Shown here: piece by piece, positions 37,330 to 46,938 of the stretch
Layout: every line of letters starts with the position of its first letter
Position numbering within the stretch: position 1 is the first letter of the stretch
NCBI GenBank assembly: GCA_963735175.1
Contig: CAVTJX010000016.1
Coordinates: forward strand, 310,001 to 374,000
From: CAVTJX01 sp963735175
Lineage (GTDB): Bacteria; Electryoneota; RPQS01
Reading direction: 5' to 3'
DNA length: 64,000 nucleotides
Position numbers and translations under genes: made by a program
Notes under the pieces: generated by a model
What the model was told of the DNA's origin: nothing
The model's input: the letters and a program-made list of their open reading frames with translations, nothing else
The model's database searches: none

Positions 37330-37358
37330 AATATACTGACCACCAGTGTCGTTGTCAA
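37330..37358 (-). promoter_or_regulatory. Sigma70-type promoter of purF
   Basis: Minus-strand TTGACA at 37353-37358, a spacer of exactly 17 nt and TATATT at 37330-37335. Transcription would begin near 37323, only about 11 nt before the GGGAGG ribosome site. This excludes the in-frame start codon further upstream (37358), which lies in the -35 box. Confidence 0.78.
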
Positions 37359-37359
37359 T

Positions 37360-37676
37360 GCTGCTTGCCGGACTCTTCACGACCCACTTCCCCTTGCCCT
37401 TGCAACTTCCCTAAGGGATTGGTATCTTTTTTATTCCCAAGCCATCGTGGCCCAATCGAGTGTGATTCACCTAAAATCCGCTGGGCAACGCCACGCGATT
37501 TCCGTAAATACAATAATTTGATTGCTGACGACAAAATTAGACACAGTTGTCTTTTATTATACCGCAACCGGTCGAGTAAGGGTTCCGATTCGTTGAAGTT
37601 GCCGAAGATCGAGGAGGCATCAAGAGACTCGGTCTTGTTCCCGCGCCCACATTATCCCTCGTGAGGTTCACCAGAA
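37360..37676. other. Gene-free divergent spacer purF/epimerase
   Basis: About 320 nt of lower GC between the divergent purF and epimerase genes. It contains the A/T-rich block around 37516-37562. A 99-codon open frame on the plus strand (37365-37664) has no ribosome site and no recognisable family and is not called. I could not find a convincing -35/-10 pair for the epimerase. Confidence 0.4.
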
Positions 37677-38720
37677 TTGAAGGTTCTCATTACCGGTGGT
37701 GCAGGCTTTTTGGGGCTGCACACCGCGCACTGCTTCGCCAAAAAAGGCTGGGCTATCGTCCTCGAGGACATCGCCCCCTACGACAAAGCCGAATACCCCG
37801 CGGGATGCGTCTTCATCACCCACGATGTCCGCGACCGCCCCGGCATGGACAAACTGTTGGCCGAGCACAAACCGGATGTTATCGTCCATTGTGCCGCCGC
37901 ACTCCCGCTGTGGAAACCCGAGGACATCCAGTCGACCAACGTCGGCGGCACGAATAAAGTGCTGGACGCCGCCCTCGCCGCCGGCATCCGCCGCTTCGTC
38001 TTCATCTCCTCCACCTCGGTCTACGGCATCCCCGACCACCACCCGCTCTTCGAGACTGACAGGCTGCACGGCGTCGGCCCCTATGGTCAGAGCAAGATCG
38101 ACGGCGAAAAAATCGCCGAGTCCTTCCGCGACAAGCTCTGCGTGCCCATCCTCCGCCCCAAGTCCTTCATCGGCGCCTATCGCCTCGGCATCTTCGCCAT
38201 CCTCTACGACTGGGTGGAAAACGGCAAGCGCGTGCCGATGATCGGCAACGGCAAAAACCGCTACCAGCTCCTCGAAGTGGGAAGATCTCGCCGAAGCCAT
38301 CTTCCTCGCCGCGACGCTGGATGAATCAAAAGTCAACGACACCTTCAACATCGGCGCGGCCGAGTTTAAAACCGTGCGCGAGGACATGGGCGCGATGTGT
38401 GTCTATGCCAAAAGTGGCGCCCGCCCCTGGGGCACCCCGGCCTGGCTGGTCAAGGGCGCGCTCACGCTGTTTGAAGATCGCTGCACCTCTCCCCCATGTA
38501 CAAGTGGATCTACGGCACCGCCGACCAGGACAGCTTCGTCTCCATCGACAAGGCGCAGAAAATGTTGGGTTGGAAACCGCAGTTTTCCAACGCCGACGCC
38601 CTCATCCACAGCTATCAGTGGTACCTCGATCACAAGCACGAGATCGCCACCGGCACCGGCGTTACGCACCGCGTCGCCTGGAATCAGGGCATCCTCAGAG
38701 TCTTTAAAAAGTTCATGTAA
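37677..38720 (+). CDS. NAD-dependent epimerase/dehydratase, SDR family (two frame breaks)
   Basis: Extended SDR enzyme acting on nucleotide sugars or similar. TTG start (MKVLITGGAGFLGLHTAHCF) with GTGAGG about 10 nt upstream; Rossmann motif GGAGFLG at 7-13, DVRD, active site S111-S112-T113, Tyr136 and Lys140 (YGQSK). An extra base near 38283 and a lost C near 38475 break the frame; the middle is ATLDESKVNDTFNIGAAEFK and the end KMLGWKPQFSNADALIHSYQ. The two errors cancel, giving 347 residues. The exact substrate cannot be told from sequence; neighbours give no sugar pathway. Confidence 0.85.
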
Positions 38721-38749
38721 ATTGATCGCATCGGCGGGAGACCATCGCC

Positions 38750-41487
38750 ATGAACACACGGCAAGTATTGCGAATCGCGGGCGTCCTGATCCTCGGCATT
38801 GAGCGCCTGTCCGGCCCTCTTTGCGACTCCCTATTGGACCCCGCAGCAGATCGCCGACGAATTCTCGCGCAGCGGCGCGGCAACGGCTTCACGGGTCTCG
38901 CTGCCGGATGCGCGCCATGGCGCCGCCCTCGATGAACCCGCCTACTTCCTCCACTACCGGATGTTGTGTGACTTCCTCGTCTCCATGCAGAACACGAGAG
39001 GTAGGCCCGGAACTCGGCGGGATGATCGAAGGCGAAAGCGACGGCGACCAGAATATCATCCAGACCGACAACACGCAGGAAGCGATTCGCGTCTGGTCGC
39101 AATACGCGATCTGGACCGGCGACACCGCGACCTATGCTCCCGCTATCCGCCTCGCCTGGCAATATTGCCTGAACTTTCCGGCTTGGCGCGAGGAAGGCAG
39201 CGGCTATTATGCCGCGCACAACTGCGGCTGGGGTTTCGAAGCTGTATTCAAATTCCGCGAAGCCTACGGCGATACCACATGGAACTGGTATGCCGACAGT
39301 TGCGCCATCTGGACGGCGGCCAATTTGCTGGCGTTCGATCCGCTCAGCACGTCGCTGGGGCAGATCAATCCGCTGGCCGAAGGTCTCGCCATCGGCGGCA
39401 TGTATCCGCACTCGCTTTACCGCCAACGCACGGACTGGCGCGACTTCACACTCACACAGGCGCGACGGATCCGGCTGTGGTTTCAGTCCAATCCCGCGCG
39501 GCTAAACGCCAACGAGTCCTGGGCGCTTTGCGGCGGTACCGCCCTCTGGGGCGTCTGCCAGAGTCTGTTCACGCAATATCCCGACAGCGGACAAACGTGG
39601 CTGACGCAGTACGGCTCGCAGCTTGACGTCTGGCAGTCCACGGGCACCTGGAATCACTCCTTCTGCACCTGGTACGCAAATGCGCAATTCGCCGTCTGGG
39701 AGATCACGCGCGAAGATGTTTACTGGCTGAACGGTGTGTCCATCGCCGATTCGCTGATCGGACTGGACACCGACAACGACGGCGGCATCTACCCCGGCCG
39801 TACGGGCTTCACCTCCACCAACGACCATTCCTGGGTCAGCGCCTATATGGGCTGGATGGGAATGGAGCGGATCATCACCAATGCTCCCCGGCGCGATGCC
39901 GCTGTCATCGGAGTGGTCAGTCCCGATCCCGCGTTGCCGCATCTCGCCGGCGATTCGCTGGCGGTCCGCGTACACGTGGCCAACAACGGCGCCGACTCGC
40001 TCACCATGACCCTCCATGCCGTCAGTATCAACACTGTGTCGCCCGGGATACCTTACGCCGATTCGACCATAGTTCTGCTCTATGCGGGTGAGGATTCGAT
40101 CGTCACGCTCCCGCGCCGCTGGACGCCGCCGGACGACAGCCTGCTGCCGGCTGTGCCCGGCCTGCGGCTTTCCGTTGTCACCCTCGGCGATATGCACCCC
40201 AGCAACGACTCGCTTACTCAAGTAATTGATATCCGCCGCAGTGTCTCCGTGCTCGGCACAGTACTTTCCGCCGATCTTACCGGCGGACTCGCGGCGCACG
40301 TGAAATTCTACCACGAAGCCTACCCGGACTCACTGTGGTCGGAAGCCGACGCCGATGCCCAGGGGATGTTCGATCACGGCACGCGCCGCCTGATGGCCGG
40401 GCAAAACCGAATCCGGATTATACCGCCCCTGCCTTTTGTCGAGACGGAACGCGTCGTGAACCTCCAATCTCTGGGATCGCCCGATTCCGTCCTTGCGATT
40501 CTTCCCCCGGCTGAGATCGTGCTCATCGACGACGACGCCGACTCCAGCTACGAACGCTACTTTGAAGCATCCCTCGACAGCCTCGACCTCACTTTCCGGC
40601 GCTGGGACGTGGCCGCGTCAGGACAGACTCCCGACTTGACGCCGGAGCCGGCAATCACGGCGAATCAGCCGACCGTCATCTGGTTTACCGGCGATGACGA
40701 AGCTTCGGCGTTAAACGCGGGTGATATCCACAATCTGACGGATCATCTGAGCGCCGGCGGGCATTTATTGCTCACCGGACAGAACATCACGGACCTGCCG
40801 GAATCCCACCGGGATTTCCTGACGGACGTGCTGCACTGCTCGCCGCGCACCGCCGACGTGAGTGCCGTCCGCGTTACCGGAATCCCCGATGTGCCCCTCA
40901 TGGCCGGCGATACCCTGTTGCTCATCGGCTCAGCAGGCGCGTACAATCAAAACAGTCCGGCTTCCGTCACTGTGCTAACTGGCTCCATCGGCATTCTGCA
41001 ATACAGCAACGCTCCCGATGAGGTTTGCGGCGTGATTGGCGAATATGCAGGGCGGTCGCTACATGTTCCTGAGTTTCGGACTCGAAGCCGTCTCCGGCGC
41101 GGGCAACACCATGCGCCGCGACCTGTTCCTCGCCCGCGCTTTTGCCTGGTTCGGCGACAGTCTCTCGGGAGTTGACAAACCGATTCCGAAGCTCCGTTCT
41201 GCCGGATGACTTCGTATCTGGAGTCCGCGTATCCCAATCCTTTCAATCCCTCCACCACCATTCGCTTCCGCGCACCGCTGGGTGCAAAAAATGTGCGACT
41301 CGAGCTGTTCAACGTGCTCGGTCAGAAAGTGCGGACACTTTATACCGGCACGGGAACGGGCCAGATGACGACTGTGCTGTGGGACGGCCATTCCGACGCA
41401 GCCACCCCGGTCTCCAGCGGCGTGTTTCTCTGCCGCCTGGTCGCGGATCAAGCCGTGCAGGTGCGGACCCTGCGCCTCGTGCGGTAA
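38750..41487 (+). CDS. Large secreted protein with sorting domain, helical-toroid-like N-terminal half (four frame breaks)
   Basis: Predicted secreted protein of about 911 residues. Signal peptide MNTRQVLRIAGVLILG then an Ala/Cys-rich stretch; breaks near 38797, 39000, 41055 (insertions) and 41200 (loss). Residues about 25-370 are rich in Trp, Tyr and helices (RVWSQYAIWTGDTATYAPAI, NWYADSCAIWTAANLLA) and resemble alpha/alpha-toroid glycosidase or cyclase folds, but no catalytic motif is certain. Two beta-type segments follow, then an alpha/beta domain (IVLIDDDADSSYERYFEASL to FLSFGLEAVSGAG) also found in the peptidase at 53 kb. The last 90 residues are a type IX-like sorting domain (LESAYPNPFNPSTTIRF to RTLRLVR). 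Confidence 0.75.
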
Positions 41488-41492
41488 ATTGC

Positions 41493-42845
41493 GTGCATAA
41501 GTTCTTCACGTTTCGCCGCAACAATCCCGGCCAGGTGTGGGCGTGGGCGACCTACGACTTCGCCAATTCCGCCTTCGCTACAACGATACTTGCGGTCATC
41601 TTTAATACCTATTATGCGGGTGTGGTCGCCGGCGGTCCGATGGGGACGCAGATCCTTGGCCTGCAAGTGCCCGGCGCCACGGTTTTCGCGCTGTTCGTTT
41701 CGCTGGCAATGATTCTGATTGCTGTGGCCACGCCGTTCCTTGGCGCGCTCAGCGATCTCGGCGGCTACAAGAAGCGAATGCTGGCCGTGCATCTGACGCT
41801 CGGCGTGATGGCGACCGCGCTGCTCATCACGGTTCACGAAGGCGACTGGCTGTGGGGCGGTTGGCTGTTTCTGATCGCTCAGTTCGGCTTTGCCGGCGGC
41901 AACGTATTTTACAATGCGATGCTTTACGACGTCGCCGACATGGAAGACTTCGGCAAAGTCTCGGGCATCGGCTGGGCCTGGGGTTACATCGGCGGCGGCC
42001 TGCTGCTCGCGGTGAACCTCATCATGCTGCGCTACCCCGGTTTGCTGGGTCTGCCCGCAGGCTACTTTTCCGTGCAGGATTGTTTTCTCTCCGTCGCCGT
42101 CTGGTGGGCGCTTTTCTCCATTCCGATTCTCCGCGCCGTGCCGAGTTACCGCATGCAGCACAGCCGCCGCTTCATCGGCCGCGGTGTGCGTTCGGCGCTC
42201 CACGCGATGCGCCACCTCCTCCCCCGGTTGCGCGAACTGCCGAACTTCAAGCGCTTCTTCCTCGCTTATCTGCTCTATAACGACGGCATCGAGACCGTCA
42301 TCGTGATGGCCTCGATTTTCGGCAATCAGGAACTGCACATGAGCAGTGCCGAGCTGATCGTGTTCTTCCTCATGATCCAGTTTATCGCCTTCGGCGGCGC
42401 GCTCGTCTTCGGTTGGCTGGCCGATTCACTCGGCAATCGCCGCACGATTCTCATCAGCCTCGCCGGTTGGCTGCTGGTGCTCCTCTGGGGCTGGCAACTT
42501 GGAATATTCGGCGATGCGCGCCGCGAATTCTGGATCCTTGGCGTCATTACGGCGCTGGTGATGGGTGGTTCACAGGCGGCGTCGCGCTCGCTGCAGGCCG
42601 CGCTCATTCCGCCGCACCGCTCCGCTAAGTTCTTCAGCTTCTTCGGCATTTCGGGCAAGTTCGCCAGCGCCATCGGTCCGCTCATCTTCGGCCTCGCGGT
42701 TTTTTTGACGGGCAGCTTGCGTCTGGGAATTCTCTCGCTACTCATCTTTTTCGCCGCCGGGTTTGTGTTGCTGTGGAATGTCAACGAAGCGGAAGGCCGC
42801 CGCGAAGCCCTGCGCTTCGAACCGCCGCCCGCAGGTGAAACGTAG
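41493..42845 (+). CDS. MFS transporter, UMF1/Atg22-like
   Basis: Inner-membrane transporter of about 450 residues with 11-12 hydrophobic segments. GTG 41493 is taken as start because it begins the conserved N-terminus (HKFFTFRRNNPGQVWAWATY-DFANSAFATTI), which is the UMF1 family signature; the frame is open further upstream but inside the preceding gene. The cytoplasmic GALSDLGGYKKRM and GWLADSLGNRRTI loops are MFS motif A versions in both halves. It starts 5 nt after the preceding stop, so cotranscription is likely. Substrate unknown. A 7-bp GC hairpin (42854-42873) follows its stop. Confidence 0.88.
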   Translation: MHKFFTFRRNNPGQVWAWATYDFANSAFATTILAVIFNTYYAGVVAGGPMGTQILGLQVPGATVFALFVSLAMILIAVATPFLGALSDLGGYKKRMLAVHLTLGVMATALLITVHEGDWLWGGWLFLIAQFGFAGGNVFYNAMLYDVADMEDFGKVSGIGWAWGYIGGGLLLAVNLIMLRYPGLLGLPAGYFSVQDCFLSVAVWWALFSIPILRAVPSYRMQHSRRFIGRGVRSALHAMRHLLPRLRELPNFKRFFLAYLLYNDGIETVIVMASIFGNQELHMSSAELIVFFLMIQFIAFGGALVFGWLADSLGNRRTILISLAGWLLVLLWGWQLGIFGDARREFWILGVITALVMGGSQAASRSLQAALIPPHRSAKFFSFFGISGKFASAIGPLIFGLAVFLTGSLRLGILSLLIFFAAGFVLLWNVNEAEGRREALRFEPPPAGET

Positions 42846-42912
42846 CTCGCCGTGCGGCCTTTCCACAGGCCGCCGTCCGTGTCGCGTGCGGCGCGCTGAC
42901 ATCTTGGTACAT

Positions 42913-42937
42913 CGTTCTTCGTTCCTCGTTCTTCGTT
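42913..42937 (+). repeat. Heptamer tandem repeat in a leader
   Basis: CGTTCTT-CGTTCCT-CGTTCTT-CGTT: three and a half copies of a 7-bp unit directly before the AAAGGAG ribosome site of the secreted FN3-like gene. Being in the 5-prime untranslated region and not a multiple of three, it could vary in length between strains and alter the spacing of the promoter or leader. Confidence 0.7.
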
Positions 42938-42949
42938 AAAGGAGACACC

Positions 42950-43582
42950 ATGAAAAGCCGTCTGCTCGCGATGATGTTGTGTCTGGGTCTGGCCGCCGTG
43001 TTGCCTGCCGCCGCCGGAGACCTGCCCGAACTGTCGTCCGTGCTGTCGCTCTTTTCGGCACATGCCACCACGCCCGACGCCGTGCGCATCAACTGGACCC
43101 TCGATCAGCAATCGCCAACGATTAGTTCCTTCCGTATCTATCGCGGCTACGAGGAAGTGGGCAACTTCTCCGTACTCACGGATGTGGAAGCGCATACGGC
43201 GAAAGACGTCATGGAATACACCTTCAGCGACACGCTGGTGCATCCGGGAGTCAGCTACTTCTATAAGCTCGCGGCCATCGGCCAAAGCAGCGAGTCCGTG
43301 TTTCCCGTGGTGATCACTGCGACGCCCCCGCTGCCCGGAACCGATTCCGCGGTGAGCAACCTCGTTCCCGCCGCGATTTTGCCCGGCGAGAAGATTACTC
43401 TCTATGTGCGCACTCCGGGCCGTGTCAAGCTCAATGTCGTGTCCAACCCCACACGAGCGCTGGTGGACGATTCGCTCCGCCCCGGCATCTATGAATTCGA
43501 CCCTCCCGCCCCCGGCACGCTTTCGCTGCATCTCGAACACGAGGGTGGCTTTACGGCCGATACTTCCTGGCCTGTCCACTAA
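42950..43582 (+). CDS. Secreted protein with fibronectin type III-like domain
   Basis: 210 residues. Signal peptide MKSRLLAMMLCLGLAAVLPA then AAG/DLPE. Residues about 35-125 look like an FN3 domain (TPDAVRINWTLDQQSPTISS, FRIYRGYEEVGNFSVLTDVE, HPGVSYFYKLAAIG). The last 80 residues are another beta-rich segment (AAILPGEKITLYVRTPGRVK). No sorting domain and no catalytic motif. AAAGGAG stands 5 nt before the ATG. Function unknown; probably a periplasmic or surface adhesion or structural module. Confidence 0.8.
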   Translation: MKSRLLAMMLCLGLAAVLPAAAGDLPELSSVLSLFSAHATTPDAVRINWTLDQQSPTISSFRIYRGYEEVGNFSVLTDVEAHTAKDVMEYTFSDTLVHPGVSYFYKLAAIGQSSESVFPVVITATPPLPGTDSAVSNLVPAAILPGEKITLYVRTPGRVKLNVVSNPTRALVDDSLRPGIYEFDPPAPGTLSLHLEHEGGFTADTSWPVH

Positions 43583-43615
43583 TCACAACACGAATTCCCA
43601 ATAGAAAGAGCGCCA

Positions 43616-43650
43616 TCCGCAACGAGCAGATGGCGCTCTTATTTATCAAT
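43616..43650 (+). terminator. Rho-independent terminator
   Basis: AAGAGCGCCATC (43616-43627) and GATGGCGCTCTT (43639-43650) form a perfect 12-bp stem with an 11-nt loop, followed by ATTTAT. It ends the FN3-like gene, 34 nt after its stop, and separates it from the convergent phosphatase gene. Confidence 0.88.
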
Positions 43651-43728
43651 CGCCGCGCGGGGTCTAACCTTGGAATGGACAACCGCGTGGGCCCAGACAG
43701 GACCCCGCCGAAAGTGGCGTTCCGCCCT

Positions 43729-44568
43729 TCATCTTTCTCTTCGTGCTTCCCGTATGAGCAGTAAAACCTGCCGATGGATTTCCGGCGCTGCCCCCAGAAT
43801 ATCGCCGCTCTCCAGAAACGCGCGCGAATCCGCAAAGTCCGTGCACATCCCACCGGCTTCCTCCACGATCAGCACTCCCGCCGCCACGTCCCACGGCGCG
43901 AGGCGATGTTCCCAGAAGCCATCAAAGACCCCCTGTGCCGTCCAGCATAAATCCAGCGCTGCCGATCCCGCGCGGCGAATCCCCCGGCACTCCCTGAAGA
44001 TCAGCGCGAACTCTTTCAAATAATCCGGTAGTTCCGACAGGTAGCGGCGGGGAAAGCCCGTCGCCAGCACGCAATCGCCGATCGCTGTTTTATCCGATAC
44101 CCGCAACCGCTTTTCATTGTGATAACTGCCCCGGTCATGCGCGCCATAAAAGAAGTCGCCACTCACCGGATTGAGCACCACGCCGCAGCGCATTTCCGCG
44201 CTCGCGCGGTTGGTGGTCTCGGCCAGCCCTACACTCACGGCAAAGACCGGAAATTTCTGCACGAAGTTCGTCGTGCCATCCAGCGGGTCCACATACCAAA
44301 TGCGCCCCTGCCCTGCATGTTCGGTGCCTTCTTCAGACATGATGGCCGCCTCGGGCATTTCCCGCGCGAGGAATTCCGTCACCGCCGCTTCCGCCGCGAC
44401 GTCCGCCGCAGTCACCAGGTCGCCCTTGCCTTTCTCGTGAATCTGGGTGCTCTGGAGCTGCTGCCAGAAGCGGAGTAGTACCACGCCGCCGCGCCGCGCG
44501 GCTTCGGCGGCGATCCCCGCCTCATCCGATAAACTCCGCGCCCGCTGGATCATCGCCGCATCCATCAT
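43729..44568 (-). CDS. Inositol monophosphatase family protein
   Basis: Mg-dependent phosphatase of the IMPase/SuhB/CysQ superfamily, 279 residues. Metal-binding residues are all visible: Glu79 and Glu80 (SEEG), Asp94 and Asp97 in DPLDGTTNF (94-102) and the later WDVAAG. KGKGDLVTAAD is the first family block. A second ATG one codon in (44565) is equally possible. Substrate may be inositol phosphate, PAP or a sugar phosphate; the context does not decide it. Single gene, convergent with the FN3-like gene. Confidence 0.9.
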   Translation of the reverse strand: MMDAAMIQRARSLSDEAGIAAEAARRGGVVLLRFWQQLQSTQIHEKGKGDLVTAADVAAEAAVTEFLAREMPEAAIMSEEGTEHAGQGRIWYVDPLDGTTNFVQKFPVFAVSVGLAETTNRASAEMRCGVVLNPVSGDFFYGAHDRGSYHNEKRLRVSDKTAIGDCVLATGFPRRYLSELPDYLKEFALIFRECRGIRRAGSAALDLCWTAQGVFDGFWEHRLAPWDVAAGVLIVEEAGGMCTDFADSRAFLESGDILGAAPEIHRQVLLLIREARRER

Positions 44569-44694
44569 AACTCCGAGTTAGTGCATATTCTTCAAACGGT
44601 AGGGGCGGATCAAGCGCCTCGGACAATCCACCGCACCACGACTGTTTCCCGCGCGACCCGCCCTTGCTCCATCACCGGCTACACCCCAAAACGG

Positions 44695-44720
44695 CAGTCG
44701 AGACCCGAAGATCTCGACTG
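44695..44720 (-). terminator. Rho-independent terminator of the kinase-like gene
   Basis: CAGTCGAGA (44695-44703) and TCTCGACTG (44712-44720) form a perfect 9-bp stem with an 8-nt loop. Read on the minus strand it follows the stop at 44759 by about 40 nt and is followed by TGCCGTTTTGG with a short T-run. Confidence 0.7.
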
Positions 44721-44758
44721 TAAATGTCGTCATAAAATACGAAGGCGCGGGGAAAGAA

Positions 44759-45550
44759 TCAAGCCGGCGCTTCGGGACGCGGAAAGATCAGGCGCAGGCT
44801 GCGGCGGCTGTCGTCGCACGTCAGTTCGGTCTGACAGCCTTCACTCCGCACCAAAGCAAGGTATGATTCCAGCGGGTCCGCCGGCGCTGGCGATCCCAAC
44901 GGAATGTAACGCGCCAGCACCGCCAGCGCCGCCTGGCGGCTGTTGTCCTCGGTCGCGAAATCCATTTCCAACAGGCCGCGGCTGAGGTCGTGCGTCGCCA
45001 GCGTCCCCACCACAAATTCTTCCAGCGCCGCCGCCACGTGGCCGTAGACGATGCGCACCGTCGCGAGTCCTGAGCACATCGTGATCTGCTTTTTCACCTT
45101 GTGCTTGAAACTTAAATGCGCTTCGAGAAACCGCAACTCGTTCTGCAGGAGATCGTTCAACGAATAGGCATCGCGCGACGTGCCGCTGCCGCGATTGATG
45201 CGCTGCACCAGCACCTGCAACAGATCCGCGAGATGCTTGGCGTTGCGCGCGAGAATATCCACATTCGTCCGGTTGCGCTCGAACTGCTTCAGCAGTTCCT
45301 CGCGCTCCGCGGTGTTCAGAATTTCGTGTTCGTTGACAAGTTCCTCGATCGTCGAAGCGCGCTTCTCCAGCAACTGCGTGGCCCCCAAAACTCCCGAGAG
45401 CGGGGTCGCGAAGTTGTGAATAATTCCCGGCAGCAGCGATCCCAGGAACGCCAGATCAAGCGTCTGAAATTCCTGTTGATGCATGCCGCCCGGGGGAGGT
45501 GTGTCGGCTTGCGACGAAGCCCCTGAGTTCTGGGGATTGACCGTTATCAT
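44759..45550 (-). CDS. Histidine-kinase-like protein with degenerate ATPase half
   Basis: 263 residues, no membrane segment. Residues 30-130 form a dimerisation/phosphotransfer-like helical hairpin with an H-box of the type found in HisKA (GIIHNFATPLSGVLGATQLL, His45). The second half would be the ATP-binding domain, but no N, G1 or G2 box can be recognised, so it may not bind ATP and could be a phosphotransfer or scaffold protein. No response regulator is adjacent. The ATG has GAGG 7 nt upstream. It lies alone between a terminator and a long empty spacer. Confidence 0.6.
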   Translation of the reverse strand: MITVNPQNSGASSQADTPPPGGMHQQEFQTLDLAFLGSLLPGIIHNFATPLSGVLGATQLLEKRASTIEELVNEHEILNTAEREELLKQFERNRTNVDILARNAKHLADLLQVLVQRINRGSGTSRDAYSLNDLLQNELRFLEAHLSFKHKVKKQITMCSGLATVRIVYGHVAAALEEFVVGTLATHDLSRGLLEMDFATEDNSRQAALAVLARYIPLGSPAPADPLESYLALVRSEGCQTELTCDDSRRSLRLIFPRPEAPA

Positions 45551-46282
45551 TCTTGTTCCTCAATCACTTGGCATAATTTGCGCGACCCGGCAGACACGAC
45601 TTTCGCCTTGATTCTTCAGCAGATTCTGAGTAAGTTCAAACCTGCCGGTGGGTCCGGCTGGGGGTTCTGCTGACTCTGCCATCAAATTCGAACTTGGCGC
45701 TCGGAAGGCAGCGCGTCCGACCAAAGAAAAGCAAAAGCAGGACCGCTTTCCCCCATAATTCGGGCGGTCCGACCCTGGTTGCTCCCCGGCAACGATCCGC
45801 CGCGAAAACGGCTAAGGCGTTCGCTACATCACACGGAGTAGCGCAGCGTATTTCTCGCGCTACAACGAATCGTGAAGGCAACGCGCACCGGATTTGACGC
45901 GTGCCGCGGACGCAAAGATGCACATCGCCGGAGCTTACCCGAGGCGTGACCCGGCATTCCGGCCGTGCTTCACCCTCCGCGTAACGCGCCTGCCAATGTA
46001 TCCCAGCGGGTGGACACACGCGCATTGACCCTTTGCAGGATGCCACACAAAGTCGGCCGTGCTCGCTTTCCTGCACCGCCCGATTCTGTCCCGAATTTCG
46101 CCAAGCCTGCGGCAAAGTCAGTCCCTCGGAATGCCGTGAATCTATGGCATCCGTCGCGCCTTCTCAACGGGCTGCGGTTTCCGCGCTGCCACGAGTCGTC
46201 ACCCGGCAACCGACCCGCCCTGCGATCCTCAAGCGTTTGCGAGAATAGTAAATCCTTCTGTCTGGGGCAGACCGGAAACCGC
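45551..46282. other. Long gene-free spacer
   Basis: 732 nt between the divergent kinase-like gene and the methyltransferase-like gene. Open frames here (for example minus 45636-46115 and the upstream extension from 45965 on plus) have no ribosome sites or recognisable families. I see no tRNA, riboswitch or CRISPR-like array. Its size leaves room for a small RNA or long leaders. Confidence 0.4.
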
Positions 46283-46924
46283 ATGTCCTCTCCCACCGCC
46301 GATGAAATGCGCCACACCGCCGGATACTGGCTCTACCGCCATCGCAAATGGGGGATCGTGCCGCTGCTGGCCATCGGCTTGCTCGTGCACACCCATTTCA
46401 TGACGGTGCTGAGCGGAAACTATATGATGATCGGCGGCGCGATTGGGATTTTGTTTGGCACGCTGCTCCGCATCGTGTGCTTCACTTTTGCCGGCACCAA
46501 GCATCCGATCCACGATCCGCAGCAATTGCCGCTCATTACCGAAGGTCCGTACGCGGTCACACGCAACCCGGTCTACATGGGCGAAGCCGCGATTGCGCTG
46601 GGGATTGCAATGATGTCACGCATGCCGTGGTTCGTGCTGCTGACCCTGATCTGCGGCGGCATTTCCACCGCCCTGGTCATCGAATGGGAAGAGGGCGTAT
46701 TGCAGCGCCGCTATGGCGCACAGTTCGAGCAGTACCGCCTGGCCGTGCCGCGCTGGTTCAGTCTGCGGCGCCTCGTGCATCCCGAGAGCTTTCATAAAAC
46801 GCGTGGCCGCGTGCGGCTGCTGACGGCGGTTCGCGCCGAAAGCCTGACCATGCTCATCGGGCTGCTCTCGATTTTGGCCTTTCTGGCGAAAGCCAATTTG
46901 GAACTTTACCTTTGGAGTTTTTAA
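46283..46924 (+). CDS. Isoprenylcysteine/phospholipid methyltransferase family membrane protein
   Basis: 213 residues with about five hydrophobic segments. The ICMT/PEMT family C-terminal signature is present: ITEGPYAVTRNPVYMGEAAI, then EWEEGVLQRRYGAQFEQYRL and VPRW, which bind SAM and close the active site. ATG 46283 (MSSPTADEMRHTAGYWLYRH) is chosen because upstream codons lack family resemblance. It precedes the PrpD-like gene by 14 nt, so the two are probably one transcript. In bacteria these enzymes have diverse or unknown substrates. Confidence 0.82.
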   Translation: MSSPTADEMRHTAGYWLYRHRKWGIVPLLAIGLLVHTHFMTVLSGNYMMIGGAIGILFGTLLRIVCFTFAGTKHPIHDPQQLPLITEGPYAVTRNPVYMGEAAIALGIAMMSRMPWFVLLTLICGGISTALVIEWEEGVLQRRYGAQFEQYRLAVPRWFSLRRLVHPESFHKTRGRVRLLTAVRAESLTMLIGLLSILAFLAKANLELYLWSF

Positions 46925-46938
46925 AACGGGAGGAGACT

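Noticed and set aside
37365..37664. 99-codon plus-strand open frame before the epimerase
   Set aside because: No ribosome site, low-complexity composition, overlaps the purF promoter region.
42326..43579. 417-codon minus-strand open frame
   Set aside because: Antisense to the transporter and to the FN3-like gene, which have a signal peptide, ribosome site and terminator on the plus strand.
45636..46115. 159-codon minus-strand open frame in the long spacer
   Set aside because: No ribosome site, no recognisable domain and codon use unlike the neighbours; left as gene-free spacer.
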